Part shown: positions 1 to 14,200 of the stretch, one piece after another
Position numbering within the stretch: position 1 is the first letter of the stretch
Layout of the letters: the number at the start of each line of letters is the position of its first letter
Assembly: GCA_010645155.1 (NCBI GenBank)
Contig: JAAGOF010000100.1
Coordinates: forward strand, 212,421 to 276,420
DNA from: Tigriopus japonicus
Lineage: Eukaryota > Arthropoda > Copepoda > Harpacticoida > Harpacticidae
Direction: 5' to 3'
DNA length: 64,000 bases
Notes under the pieces: model-generated
Told to the model about the DNA's origin: nothing
Database searches by the model: none
Seen by the model: only the letters and a program-made list of their open reading frames with translations
Program-made: the position numbers and the translations under genes

Positions 1-2122
1 TCCAGCACAAAAAGCATTCAGGACAAGGGTAGTTGGAAACGAGGCACTTAACTCTCTATTGAAGGAAGAAGCTCTTGCCCATAACTAGTCACGAAGAACG
101 AACGGATGGATAACAAACCATTGCTTGCTCATCCCAAACCTTGGCTCACAACACGAACCAGAACCAACCAAACAATGAACGGAATAGGAATGGATAATTG
201 CCACAGGCAAGAGTAAAAGGAGACAGGAAATAATCGTGTTGTCTCAGTTTGATCGAATCCCAATTGGACTCTCAGAACTGAGAGATCTTACACACGTCAC
301 AGACACATACCGTGTTCAGAATGGTGTTAGTATGTTCTGTAAGTTTCCACTCACTGTACGTGTACGTACTTCAGTCAGGGCACGTTCCCTTTACCAAAGT
401 AAATATACCTGAATGGGCCTGATTAGGGATATCCTCATTATTCTTGTGTGATCCTAATCAAAGCATGTCTGCTCATCTAACCTCGTTTCTTTTTGTTCCT
501 ACCAAATGTGTTTTTGGATAAGCTAAAGCGTTCCTCACTTTGGGGAATACCTAGAAGTGCTCTACATGTACAATACGGCATTGTTGTCCTAGCACTTGAA
601 TTGCAACAACAAAGTTGCAATAAATCTCTGTGCAAGAATTTGGATATGACATGTGACATCCTGACCAGGTCAATTGGAGCTAAAACATTTGCAAAGAAAT
701 AACAAAGTTCCAGTGAGAGTCAGCTCGTGTTAGTTCCAGAACGCTGTACCGGAAGAAGAAACCAAGAATAAGATTGAACCGTGCCCTTGGCACCAAGATT
801 TTAAGGACTAGGGATTATGTCCAAAAGGAATCGAAATGGGGGTTTGTCTACAACGACCAAGCTCACTTGATTGTGGCCTGATTTTTCCCTCTTTTGCTAA
901 TTCGCTGAAAAGAAGTTTCCCTTTGTCCGCAAGCCCACTCACCCTCCTCTTTTTTTACTATCTCTCTCTCTCTCTTTCTTTCTCAACTGTGGTAGTCAAG
1001 ATGAGGAATTCTCTCAAGATGTTTATGAAAGCCCCAGCCATAGTGTTGGTTCTTTGCATTATTGAGATCTTCCATTTAGTCAAAGAAGCATGAGATCAAT
1101 TAGAGAGAAAGGAAAGAGGATGGAGTGTTGAAAGCCTTGTAATTTCCAAGGCAAAGAGCATTCACAGCTAAGGTGGCGAGTGTTTCCAACTGACTGCTTA
1201 GTGCTTCTCACTGATTCTACTCAGCTCAGAGTTCCTTGTTCTCTGCCTTTTCCCACATCCCCGTCGGTCGATCCTATTCAATTTCGCAAATATTCTCGCC
1301 CTTAAGATCGAATGCCGAGAAGCTCGGTTAAACGAATTCCGAGATCAAAGCGAGTCCAACCCAAAGAGAGGAAGGCCGTTTGGTCGAACTAAAGGCCGTC
1401 AAAATAGGTATTTCTTACTCAAAGAGACACCTCCAATGCTATTCTGAGCGTCGAGCGAGGCGTGAGACCGAATCGCCATTCGCCATTCCATTTTCTTCGA
1501 GGATGGACCATTCCACCCTATCCCAGCGTGTTTGGATGCATGTAGCACGTATGTGGGCATGAAGGGAGCAAGCAATTCAGGAACAATGGACAGTTAGTTG
1601 GTGGCTCTAGCACAGTTTTGGCTTTGAAGCTCGAAAAAGGCCGATCTCGCGCAACAAAGGCGAGAGAAAAATGAGCAAACATTTATCATGACTAGGATCC
1701 CGCTCGCTCTTGGGATTTCCCTACACTTCATTGAATTGGCTGAACTCTTTATGGCTATGGACCCCTCGCTGCTCACTACTCGTACGTACTTCAGGATGAA
1801 GCGGGGAAAGATGTCTTGGCCTGAAATAAATGACTGCCTTCCGTCTGGGTGGTTGGTTTTGGTTGGATGTTTGTTCGTAGTAGTACAATCTAGTGTATTT
1901 GGACCATGGGTTGGTTCGCGATGCTCGCCGCGCTGTTGCTCAAGGCAAAACATGCTTGTGGGTGCACCCGTTCGTTTATTTTCTTGATGCCCTGATCATT
2001 GAGGCGTTATGGCCCCCGACTTGACAGCCTGGCTTTCCTATGCCCAATACCGTTTGTGCCATTCAGCACTATTCTGGACTGGAACCGTTTCATACCCCCA
2101 GTCAAAATAAATTGCCTCTTAC
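1..2122. other. Presumed Fas2-like intron, no gene recognised
   Basis: Lies downstream of the last visible Fas2-like exon, whose open phase demands another exon. I looked on the minus strand for the D-x-G-x-Y-x-C half of Ig2 and did not find a convincing match, so this is probably intron. Short ORFs on both strands lack recognisable content. A (CT)n tract lies at 961..984. Confidence 0.5.
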
Positions 2123-2257
2123 CCGTGGAGATGATAAGGCTTTCTTTTAACCAATCAATGGTGGCAGGCGGTGAGGCTCTGACCACGCATCGAATTTTGT
2201 AGTCCGTGTAGATCACGGCATTTTGTTCCTCTGGAGCGTCATCCCAAGTGATCCCAA
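2123..2257 (-). CDS. Fas2: Fas2-like exon 4: first half of Ig domain 2
   Basis: Acceptor CTTTTCAG| at 2260..2258 after a 94-bp intron; donor CCACGG|GTAAGAG at 2122. It encodes GITWDDAPEEQNAV, then YKIRCVVRASPPATIDWLK (B-strand Cys and C-strand Trp of Ig2). It ends with one base of a codon, so a further exon must follow towards position 1 or outside the window. Confidence 0.87.
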
Positions 2258-5200
2258 CTGAAAAGGTATTGATATTTGTATACATTGGCGCGTTGAAGGT
2301 CGCGTCTAGGCTGATCATTCCCGGAGAAAATGCAATATTTATTGGACTCACTGTAAGTGGAAATCTGGACTTGTGCCGTCATCTTCTCGTTGTTGGCATA
2401 GATTCCCTCGCACGTGTAGAGACCCGATTCTTCCTCACGGAGATGTTTGATGAACAACATGATGGCGGCGTCCCCAGGCTTCTCTTCCGTGTAGATCCTA
2501 AATACCAGAATGGAAGGGCATATCAGTGCTCACTCAAAAGGTTTGTCTGGCAATGTTCTTTCATCAGTACATGCTGGAACAGTGGTGAATAAGTTGCAAC
2601 AACAAGCTACTGTTTTATGAAACAATCTAGTGCGAACGTTTACTACTCTCAAATCAACTGTTTTTCAAAATGTACATTAGAGCATGTTAAGTCGTCTCCA
2701 CGGTTTGAAAACATTAACACGTTGAAAAAAAAGCAAATGGTTATGAAGCCACTGTTTCGATCGCGATGGTGTTGCTCAAGGAGTCGACGAAGATTTTAGC
2801 GGGTACATTAAATGAATACTGAATGGCGAGGCCATTATATGTTGTAGTATTCTCGGTCAAGGAAAACTTGACAAAAAGAGGTCCTTTTGAAATGATGGAA
2901 CTCGGATTTTGTGGACCATGCATGGACCTGCCGCTTCACTGTCTGGGCAGATAGACATCTTTGCTTGATTCAGGAAAAGGATTATGGAGATTTAACAATA
3001 ACCAGGTTATACGTGTCTACGTCCAAACATGCTTGTTCACATGACTGCATTGCAGTATGGGTTAAAGGTGTCACGTTTAACACGTGAAAGGCGGCAAAGT
3101 CGAACGAACGAACTACTTGAATGCTCGTGTTCTATGGAGAGGTAAAGGAACCATGGAGGAAAACATTTGATTAAGAAACAATTAGTGAAGCTTGGGTCGT
3201 TGAAAGTGCCAAACTGGACATATCACAGTAACAATATGCACAGCTAAACCTGAACGAACTAATTAAACAACAGTCTGCTTTTTTACCTTTCGCTGTAATT
3301 CCTGTTTAAGAGACAAAGAAAGTTGAAAGATGGCGATGATTATAGATAACCGTCCACGAAAATAAGTGATATACGATAATGATGTTATCAGTTAAATATC
3401 ATATACATATCTAATCGAAATTTAGAAATTTATCGGGAGAAAAAATGACTTTGCACGCGCGATGGGTAAATTGATGAAGTTCAATTTCCGTGAAATTCTG
3501 TATTGTATTGTGAAGTGCAGTGTGGTCGTCTCACTGGAATGATCAGGTCCTAATTCAGTGGATCTCTCAAGCCTCGTAAATGTGGGCGTTATAGTAGTGA
3601 AGGAAATGAAAGAGTTCCAAATCAAAGCGAGGGGTCAAAGTAGGATATGCATTTCATTTCATGTTTTGTACGGTAAATTGTAGCCCATGGTTGGCGGCTT
3701 TTTGTCTCTTCTACTCACCGATCGTCTTCGGGGATCTTCTGTCCCCCTGGTCCAAACCATTTGAGATCCCTGACGAGCTCAGGGTTCTTGACATTGGCTT
3801 TGCATGTTAATAGGAAATTCTTTCCAACTGGTTTGTGCTGTGGGCCCTCGGGTAGGATGCGGAGCTCGTTTTGATCGAAGGATTGTCTCTTCACCAAAAG
3901 GTGGGAGCCACGACAGAGACCTGGAATCAAATCAAATGCCATATGAATGATTTTTACCACCTTCACCCATTACCTTGCAAAGGCGACTTCTCAATTGCGT
4001 TGACTTCAGAGAAGCCTAAATCGAAAAACTGGTGCTCTATAACTCTTCTCTCTCACAGTCTCGTTCTTAGAATTCCTTGGAGGGATCAACAATATATTTG
4101 AGAGAATGCACGCGAAGCCAAGTTCATTCGAGACTGACTTTTGAAATTCATACCAGTTCTGACAATTCTTCGATTGCAAGTGACAGATTCAATCAGAGAA
4201 CATTCGCTTAGGTTGTCGGCCGATTCAATGCAATGGATGGTAGAACGAGCGCCGTGCGTCTTTTCACGCTACTCTTTTTCCTCCTTTTGTTGGCTCAACC
4301 ATTTCGCTTTTGAAAGCATTTGTAATAATTTTGCCCCCACTCTGAGTACCAAGAGTGTTCAGGTGGTTGGCCTACATCACACTAGCAAACAAAGCAGTTG
4401 AAATGCGCGCATGGAGTGATTTTTGCAGGTCGACGACGGCATTACTGCTACATGATTGTTGGTCGTGCTTTGTTCAAATACAAATGGTTTTGCTTGTCCA
4501 ATCACCAAATTGTCCATTCAAGAGTTTCAAACCCGGCATGTTTTTTTTTTATTCCTTCTCGCAATGGACCACGGTCGATTACTTCTCATGAATGGAATGA
4601 AAATTGATTCATCTCAAATTCGATTTGGGATCAATTTCAGTCGGGTCGTATGTACATATGTTTGTATGTGTGACTGTAGATGCATGCATGTGCCTATTTT
4701 CACATGGACAACTTGAGTTGTTCGCCATAAATTGAACTAGTGTGGCTGGTGACATACCATCATTGACTTGCATTGCAACATTCTACAAGACTAGACTCTC
4801 AGCAATATTTGACTCAAAATGAGAAGCATGTACACGGAATTTCCAGCAAGTGTTAAGAAGTCCTCATATTGAATCGACTCAGAAAGGGTTTTTTTGTCCA
4901 TCCAAATATTTTCCGATAGCATGTCAGGTATTGTTTCATGCTATCCTAAATAATCGTCCAAAGAGGCACCAGACCACCGGGGATGATGTGTTTCAAATAG
5001 AGCCCAATAATGAACTTAATCATTCCATCTATTACATTTATTCCTTATTCGATCGGCATCGAATGGTCTAAACCGTAGTAGTGCGTTCAGATTGGGACAT
5101 TGATTCTCAAAATGACACAAGACACCTTGCTCGACAATTTGTCATTTCCTTTTCATCCTTAAAGTAATGTTAGGGAGTTGGATGATGGGACTTTTACGAA

Positions 5201-8200
5201 GTTGGGTTGGAATGCATCCGGGTGCATCCCATGGTGTCGTTTATGAATCACCTTCAAACGTGAGTTTGTTCTTTGCTCGCAAAGGACGGACGAAAAAACC
5301 ATTCGTTTATCGGAGGATGGCTATCTCTGTTGACAGATCCCAATTTTTCAACCGCCAACCAAACTCGGTGAATATGCGAAATCCAGTCATTCCGTTGGCT
5401 CCTTCCAGATTCTTTCTGTCAGGCTCTTGATCTTGGTTTTGTCAGGGTTTGAGTTCTCGTACGAACGAACGGCTGGCTGGCTGTATGTTAGAGTAGGCGA
5501 GTATTATTTGCGGCCATTGGATATTCTGGTAGGTAGCCATTTGAATGTTGCCACTTCAAATGAAAGTCTTTCAAATGAAGCCATGAAAGTGCCAACAAAG
5601 TCGGCAACCACCGCGGTGGTGAGTATGGTTCAGATTTTGGTCGAATGGCACGAATCCGTTGACTTTTCAAGTTGCTGTACGTAGTGATCTGTCTGTCCTC
5701 GTGATAAATTGAGAGTGTTTAAGGGCATTTCTGTTTCCTCAGGGCATGATATGGATAACCGAGGAGCAACGAGATTAGGGTTTGAATGGGAACAGAACGC
5801 TCAGATGGAAAGGGTTCTTCGAGACAAATGGAGCCACGTCAAAGCGTGTTTGACAAGACAAATGTGGTGTGAGCAAGCCTGGCATGACATCCATGGAGAC
5901 CCCGTGGACGTGTTCTGTACAAAGTTACTAATTTATGTAGATGCACCAATATATCAAGGGTAAAAGGAATATAAAGGGTGTCTGAGGGTTCAAAGGTTCC
6001 ACTTTTGAAAAAAAATGTCCGCTTAAAAACAATATACATTTATGTTACCCGAGCGATTTCTCCCGGCATAAGCCATCCCTCAACCGCATTTCCAATCGTG
6101 GAGTTTCATTTTCTCTTTGATTGACATGTAACTTGAGAAGTGAAGCAAATCGCAATTAAGAGCCAGCCAACACCCTGTCCGTCTCAATCACCATCGCCAA
6201 CACCAGAGAATTGGAATTGGTCAGCGTGGAGAAAGAACCCCCCCGGGGGACACCACACCAACCGGATCCCTCCTCCTTTCTATCCAATGTTCAATGGATG
6301 AAAATCACGATTGGACGCCTTCTCTGTCCCGACCCCTCCACGCTCTCGTTTGGTTTGTACAACACATTCATGGACAAAACGTGTAGTACTGCATTCGAAG
6401 GGAAAAAAATACGGGGATAATTTTGTCGAAAGAGGAAATAGGGTGGCCAGGGGGGTGTTCGGTAATTTGAGCCCCATAACACAAGCGCCTCAAGATCAAT
6501 AATATCCATTCATTCCTACATGATCTCTAGATCCCCAGGACCTTTTTTTGAGAACTTATTGCATTCATTAGTGTGTCTCTTGAGGGAAAACCTAATCCAT
6601 ACTGACTGACTGACTAATGCAACTGTCCCACCAAATTTTGTTCTGCATTCATGCCGTATAGTACTATTTGTACTAGGGCGTTACAATTGGGCTTCCATAG
6701 GGAAACCCAGCAGCCATGTTTGATTGACCAAAGATTAATGAAGTCCAACTTGCCTACTCTCTGTTCGGCTTGAGCTGGAGTGTCCCTTGGGCCGATTTCT
6801 TGGTTTGGGTTTGTTCTGGCGTCTGCGTATTCCTTCTTTTGCCCTTCTTTCCTTCCTCGTTTTCGTCAACGTTCGTACTGTTCGTGTTCTCAGAACGGAA
6901 CGAGGCTCTCCGAGGGGAGATGGAACAAGACATACTTATGGTTTACTCAATAAGAGCTGGACCCTCGGGGTTTGGTGAACCCATGGACAAATACACAAAT
7001 TGTTACTTTCTATGACCACTTGGTCATTCATACAACAAACATGGTGGGCGAATACATTACAATGGGTTTAACATTTGTGGTGTCTTGTGGTAAAGCTGGA
7101 TATCTGGTTAGATTAGCCGATTAAACTCTTAGCAAAGGACGTCTCTTCTTAGCTTCGCGTGACCCAAAATTAGTCCACAATATTACCAATTTTCCACCTC
7201 AATGGTAATAAATTGAGGCCATCGTGCACACGATAATCGTTTTGGTTCGCCAGAAGAGTACGATGAAGGAGGAGAAGCGTATTATCACCTTAGGGCAAGT
7301 AAATAGTTTCATTCTATTTTGACGGCAGTTCCATGATTTCCTCAGAGGAACCGCGACATTCCATTCACAATTATACAACCCCCAAGACCTCTGATTTTAT
7401 AGACTTATTTTGTGAGGCTATCCCATTTTTTCATTCTTCACCATTTCATTATTCTTGCTAACGTAGTTTAGCAAGATTTTGAACTTTTGTGAGGTTCAAA
7501 ACGGAATCACCTTTTTATGCCCCCAAAACTACTGCTTCGCCTATCCCAATCTAACACGAATGAATGGTAACCACAAAGGCTTTGTCCACGACCAAGATTT
7601 GTGGGCAATATGAAGAAATGGCGTGATTCGGTGAGGTCTGATCAGATAGTTGGACAGACCACTTTGTTAAGTTCCAGGGCTTGAAAAAACAAAACGTTCA
7701 GCTGGTCAAAAGCTAATGAGTCTTTCACATCTGGGATGAACTCGAAAAGGTTGCTCAAGCAGAGATGCAAAAACTTAACCTATAATTACTATTTGAAACG
7801 CACGGATTCCTCGTGAGGGCCGCAGAACAGCTAGTGGCTGGTCGTAATTAATTTTTCCTTTCAACTTGGGAGATTTTCGTTCGAGATCTTGGCTCTTTAC
7901 ATGCATTTTCGGACATAACTTGATGTCGAGGTTCTGTGTGGGGTAAAGGCATCTCTGGTGGCTTTGAGCAAGATGGTTCCGTGAGGGCCATAGGTTGATG
8001 AGTTGTTGAATTCAAATGAGGACCTGGGATAGTGGCTGAGCCGCTATCTGGCTATCTTACCAACCAGTCAACCAACCAACCCACCAACCAGCCACTCCAC
8101 TAGGTGGATTACACTTGCTCGTCGTCGGGTACTATCCATCCACCCTGGCATGATTGATCCTTCAAGGAGGCCTGCTCAATGAACAATGCTCCGCTGACCT

Positions 8201-11200
8201 CTTACCGAACAGGAATTTTGACTTTGTAGCAAGAATTTCGATTTGCGGGCTCTTTTTTTCTTTCTCCTAGTTCAAGAAACGTTGGTTTAAACCACGTAAA
8301 TAACACATGTCATGTTCTTTTTGGCGTTGATAACTTAAATGCTTCAAGTTCAGTTGAATCTTAAAATAACTTTAGTAGGTGCAATACTGTGGGAATATGC
8401 ATCCTCGGCAAATAATTGGACACGTATCATCGTGCGGTAATGTGACACAAGAAAAACGGACTTTCGTTGGAGACAAGTCAGTGGCTGCGACGGAGTCCGA
8501 GTCTGTGGTTGTGGTATTTCAAGTCATTGGGCAGACGAATGGTTGGACGTTCTTAAAGGGACTGCCCTGTGATCATTACTGTCTCAGAACATTGTTTCCC
8601 AGCGTTCCTTCCAAACGACGGAACTTGTCTGTCGTCCAGAGTGACCCTCATCCATAAAAATGTCTCATTCAACCGTTTCAACTGATGAAACATTCCTGCA
8701 CTAAAAACGAACGCAAGAAGGATCCTAGCAAAAGCCATTCGAACGTTGTTCATCCATCGCTCTTCTCATCCACAAGGTCTCTCGGAAAATGACAATGATC
8801 ATGATCATGACGACGATCGTCATCTTCATCCTTGTCTCTGCCCTTCTTGCTTTCACATTTCAAGCACCACTGGATTTCTTCCAGATCCTAAGCTATGCTT
8901 GGAGAAACGCCAAATCATGATGGCACCTTTAGTGAATGGCAGCTAGTTTGAAACGCTGGCACCAACTGATTCAAGAGGTTTCATCTCAGACGTGTCTCCA
9001 ATAAGCCACATGTTTTGCCAACTCTTTCTTGGGAGACATTGCAATCGGAGGGATCTTTCTCTCTATGTAGCTCTCCAACTGAATGAACCCTGTCAAGGGA
9101 AGAAAGAAAGATGACGACGACATTGGGGCGAGAGAGAAGAGAAAAAAAGAGGAAAGGAGAAAGAAGTGAGAGAGAGGATCATTCAAAGGAAAATTGATGT
9201 TTGTTCATCATTAAAGTGTCGGTTTAATACCTCTGCAACAGGAGGAGAACCAAGATAAAAGGGGCCTCGAAATGGATCCTCCCAACTTCAATCTCAATGA
9301 GAGTATTCAGGTGAATTATATGCCCGAATGACTTCTTTTGTTACCAACGAAAACCAACACTCATGTAAGAAGCCAGAACCTATCCTTTTACACGTTCATG
9401 TGCTGTAAAATGGGCCATACCAGCCAATGATATTAAGAATTCACCACTGACATGGAGAGCCGGAGACTGGCGTAAACAGGATACAATTTTCGCTCAGAAA
9501 AATGTGAGTGCCCAAAGCGCCTACGCGAACGTGAGTACGGGGAGAGAGGAATGAATGCATTTCCAGCCAGAAGATGGATAAGGTGCAGTCTCATTTAGCA
9601 CAGTAAACGAGGCTTTACTCGAGGCGCAAGAATTTCCATAAGCCACTATTGTTCACGTCGATCAATGAACCGTGGCAGAAAAGTATTGAAAGAAGAGTAG
9701 GGCCAATTTCCATCTGACAACTTTTTTGCACCACGATACGACAACACCGCCGTTCAGGCGTGACCATGGTGCCCAATCGTAAATATGAGCTCAATGCCTT
9801 TGTACCACTACCACATGAGAGTATGGGAGACAGTGGGTGAATGCTGCATGCATGTAGTGTATGGTCGTTCAAAAGACAGAAGTGTTCGAGGAATTGACGT
9901 TTACCCTATCTCCATCTTTCTTTCTTTCTTTTCCTCTGTTCTGTTTTTGAAGATGCTGGCGAAGACAAGGACGTCCAACCATCCAACAAGCGTACTCTTA
10001 ACTATTTAGCCATGACACGGCAAGAAGATCTCCGGGGTGATAACTTTGACAACAATAATGATACTTTGTAGATGTCTGTCTGAATGAATGTAAAGACGAC
10101 AGTCCCTTCTATCTATTATGCTATGAGCATAACTGGTTGGGCCCCTCTGGAATGTTGTTGTGGTGAGCAAAAAATGTTGTGGCCAAAAAGAGAAATAGAC
10201 ATTGCGACCAATCTTCTTAATCCGTGTCAATTGTGCCAAAGCCACTTAGATTTTGGGCGTTTCGCGGTCAACCGCAACATCTTGGTTCTCCACAAAACCA
10301 CTTGAAGCCACCCAAGAATCTAAGGGTGACATACATTACGAACCTGGGGTCGATGTACGTAATGCGTTTGTGGCTTTTGATCTTCGCTCGCGGCCATAAC
10401 CCCAACCATTACTCAAAGTCACTCCAAAACATGACTTGGCTTTCTTTACAAACAAACTATAAATATTCGACTGGCCATTGTTAGTTAGAGTATGGGGGAG
10501 CCACGATTGAAAAGACTAAGAGATTGGTCGACCCTTTATATCACACCAATTCCAACCTAGAAGATTTCTTTCGTGTTCATAGGGTGAGAGAAGATCGGCA
10601 ATCACTTTTGACTTGAATATGAAGGAATGGTATTTCAATTTTCAAAAGTTGGTCGCTTTTTTGGAAGTACGAACAAACATGAACACGGGAAAGACTGAGA
10701 TCCCTCCAACCTCTTTTGTGCTTCAAAACTTGGGGACCCTTATTCGTAGAGCTATCTTGACAAAAAATCAACGCAAGATCTGGCACCGACTTTCATTTCA
10801 TTGAAAAATGGAATAAGCTTGGATATTGGTAATGGGAGGCACACAAGAGGCCTGAAGGTGAAATGAGGTCTTGGAGAACCGTTTTCTCTTTTCCCCTGCT
10901 CATTCTTCGTAATGTCCTTCTGGTTGCTTTGATAAATGGCTGCTCAGTCAGCAAAGGAAGACGAAGGGAACTTCTCGATTTCCTCCCACATTCCCATCGG
11001 ATCTGCTCAAGAGCAGCGAGCACTACTAGCTACGTAGCTAGCTACGCGCTGACCATCCCCGGCCATCATCTCCATTTCATTCAACCGGGTCGCTGCACAT
11101 TCAAGAAGAAGGATGAACAAGAAGAAGAAGGAGAAAAAGTAAAACCTTTGGAACGCGAGGAGGCCCTCAAGAACGAGCCAGAGCGAGACACCACGGATAG

Positions 11201-14200
11201 ACACATACCACGTAGATCGACAGACAGTGAGAGAAAAGAAAAAGAGAGAGGAACAGGCAGCCTTCTGGAGCATTCATTCATGATGGGAACTTTTAATTTC
11301 CTTTCTTGATGAGTGACCATCAATTTGAGAATGAACAAATTCTGGTCGGTCTTTCAAAACAGCGGATCAAAGCTGGAGGCTGAGCTCACTGAACGTCAGT
11401 GATTGGATGGTGAACCACGAAGCTACAGAGGAGACTCTGTACCGATGAATGTACGGATAGCTTTAGATTGGCAAATATTGTCAAGTCGGAATTCAGTTCC
11501 ATACATGCCGTCCTCAGTTCCTTTCTTCTCACTTGCCCTAAAGTGACTCATTTTGTGTAATGGCCAACTCATTTAAGAAACGACGACGACCATTATGAAT
11601 CGACTCAATTGTGTTCGTTGGCCCATTGCAGACCGAAAAAAGGCATCCATGACTAAGAGCACTTGAGTTGGATTGCAATTGGCCTGTGGCTTTCTTGCCT
11701 CGAAAACATCTACCAGTTTGACGAGCGAGTGGAGAGTGACAGAATTTGAAAAAATCTTGAAAACTGCGTACGTTCTGTAAATTTCATTACTTATAGTAAA
11801 TTCGGCGAGAGCCCTCGACAGTTTCGCTGACGTTGGGGCAATTTACAAGAGTTAGAACCTATCGCTATGGAAAATAAACTCATTTATTTAACCCAGATTT
11901 ACAGCCTGCCATGGTCGGACGAGTACTATCCCATTCCTGTATCTGAGGACCAAGCATTTCAGAAATGATCTTTCCGTAAGCAACGTACGCACAGGAGGGT
12001 CCAATAGCTAAGTCTCTCACTCACTCACTCACTCACTCACTCTCTCGTTCCTCTCTTCTTTTGCTCTTTCTTTCTGATCCAGTTCCAATCTCTGCTGGGT
12101 CTCAGATTGCGCAGCAGTCTACGTTTAACAGTAGAGGAAAAACGATTGAGAGACACAGAGAGACCAAACTCAATTTGAAAGGAAGGACCCACCTAATCCA
12201 GTTCAAAATCTGGCTATAAATTACACTTTTTGACTTTCCCACAGTAATGCTGGTAGTGGAAAGCGGTTCGTTCATTCAAGAGGAAGTATTCTATTGGTAC
12301 TCGTACTCTGACATGGCCGATGTGCTCAACCCGATTGACGACATTGGTACAACAGACGGAACGGTAATGCATTCTTTCAATGTTAGAGAGGTCTTTCAAA
12401 ATGACCTTTGGTGCTCTCGCGATGGATCGATTCCATTCGACAGTGACCTTTCAAAGAAAATGAAGAAAAGTCTTAAAGACTGAGGGCATGAAGAGAGAGA
12501 GGAAAAGCGATATCGAGGAGGAAGGTTTTGTATCCAGTATCTTTGTTGAAGAGCAAGGCACAATGTCAGTTCAGATGAATGAAAAAAGAACCCAACGTCT
12601 TGCCTTAAGAATTTTGAATTTGTGCATCGATAAAAATCGATAAAGATGAAAGCACAAAAGGAATTAACGCTCGTTGTTTGCTTGATTTGTAAGAGATATA
12701 TAAAGAAGTCACCCATGTCATTGAGACGTGACAACGGAAAAGAAAAGTTGCCTATGAGCATGTCCACTTAAAGTTTGCACAGCAGTTTGTTCTATAGGCA
12801 AATTCAGTCCCAGATAAAAAAATTATGGTTGATGTGGAAAATGAGGTTTCACCTCATCTCAGAATTATCACCCTATCAAACCCTTCTATTGACTACACTC
12901 TTCTTACCAAGACTACTTCAAAATTGATGTGGTGGTTATGAAGATGAAACAAGCCAATTTCGACTTCGAACACAAAAGTATGAGTGAAAAATTGGGCGAT
13001 GAAAAAAATGAGATGGAAAAACAACTGAAACAATGAGACATTTTTGCGTTGCAAGTAAGTAAGCAAACCAATGTTTAAAGACGGGTAAAAATCGTATTCT
13101 AAGGCTCGTCAGTCATTTTCTTGATATAGGGCAAAACATGGAAAACAAATCAAACCATCCCTGAAGTTCGTACACGGTTCGTACTTTATCTGCCCAATTC
13201 CTTCATGTGAAAGGAACGGGAAAAAAACGATTTGCCATAAAAAAGCCATCAGAGCCAGATCGAAAGGGGCCTTTTCTCCGCAGAAGTTGACTGTCTCTGA
13301 TTATGCCTCTATGATTTTCTTTTCCCTTTAATCAAAGATTAGAATTTCACTCACACTTGAAGACGGAAATAGATCCATGAAGATCCGGAAGGTGGATTCC
13401 GTCCAGTACTTAAACCCACCCAAATATTGAGAGACAGATTCCTCAAGAAAGTCCAACTTGAAACGTCAAGTTTTATCTTTGGGCTTTTCACGCACTATAA
13501 GCTAATTTCGTTAAGGTAAGGTCAAACGTTGGGTGAATGGAATTCGGAATTGTATTAAGTTCGTTCTACTTGATTATTTGCTAGCAAGAGGTTTCGGTTC
13601 AAGTCCTGGAGTGTGTTCAGAAGTTGTTTAGAAGTTTCTCCACAAGTTGATTTGAAAGTCCTTTTGAACTGAGAAACTTCTTCCAGATGGCATTTTCCAC
13701 CATCTCACATGCTAATGAGATCCCCTCGATGCCAAGGCCATTGCTCTTCTTCGTACGAGTGAGTCCAAGAAGAGCTAGCTAGCTGGCGAGAGAGCGATCG
13801 AGTTCCTCTGCCTCACGTTCAGACACTTTTTGGTTGGTTCACTTAGATTGGCAGGTGAAAGAAAGCACTCACCCGGAACATGGACAGATTTGAATACAGC
13901 TTTTTTACCGGTCAAATTGAGTTGGACCGAGCTCCAGCCTTGAGTAGTTTGTATTGATCAGCCTTCTAATTCATTCTCGTAGATAGTTTAAGGCATCTGG
14001 AGACTATGGAACACATGGCGCGTTCGTCAAATAAAAGGTAAAACCAGGACAATGTTTCTTTTGAAATGTGAGGTGTAAGCCTGAGCAGAAAAAAAAACAC
14101 TTTTTTCAGTTGGGCTTACTTGAGTGTTAAGGTTTGCAAAAAGTCATAGTTTTCTTCCCGGCCGTGCATGAGGCGTTTCTTGATTTCGTCATATCCAATA

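Noticed and set aside
10863..11309. 148-codon plus-strand ORF with a hydrophobic start
   Set aside because: No motif, overlaps ORFs in two other frames, and its tail is a GA-rich low-complexity stretch (KKKDEQEEEGEK). Probably chance.
13590..13625. B-box-like GGTTCAAGTCC, possible tRNA
   Set aside because: The flanking bases do not form a T-stem and no A-box lies at a suitable distance.
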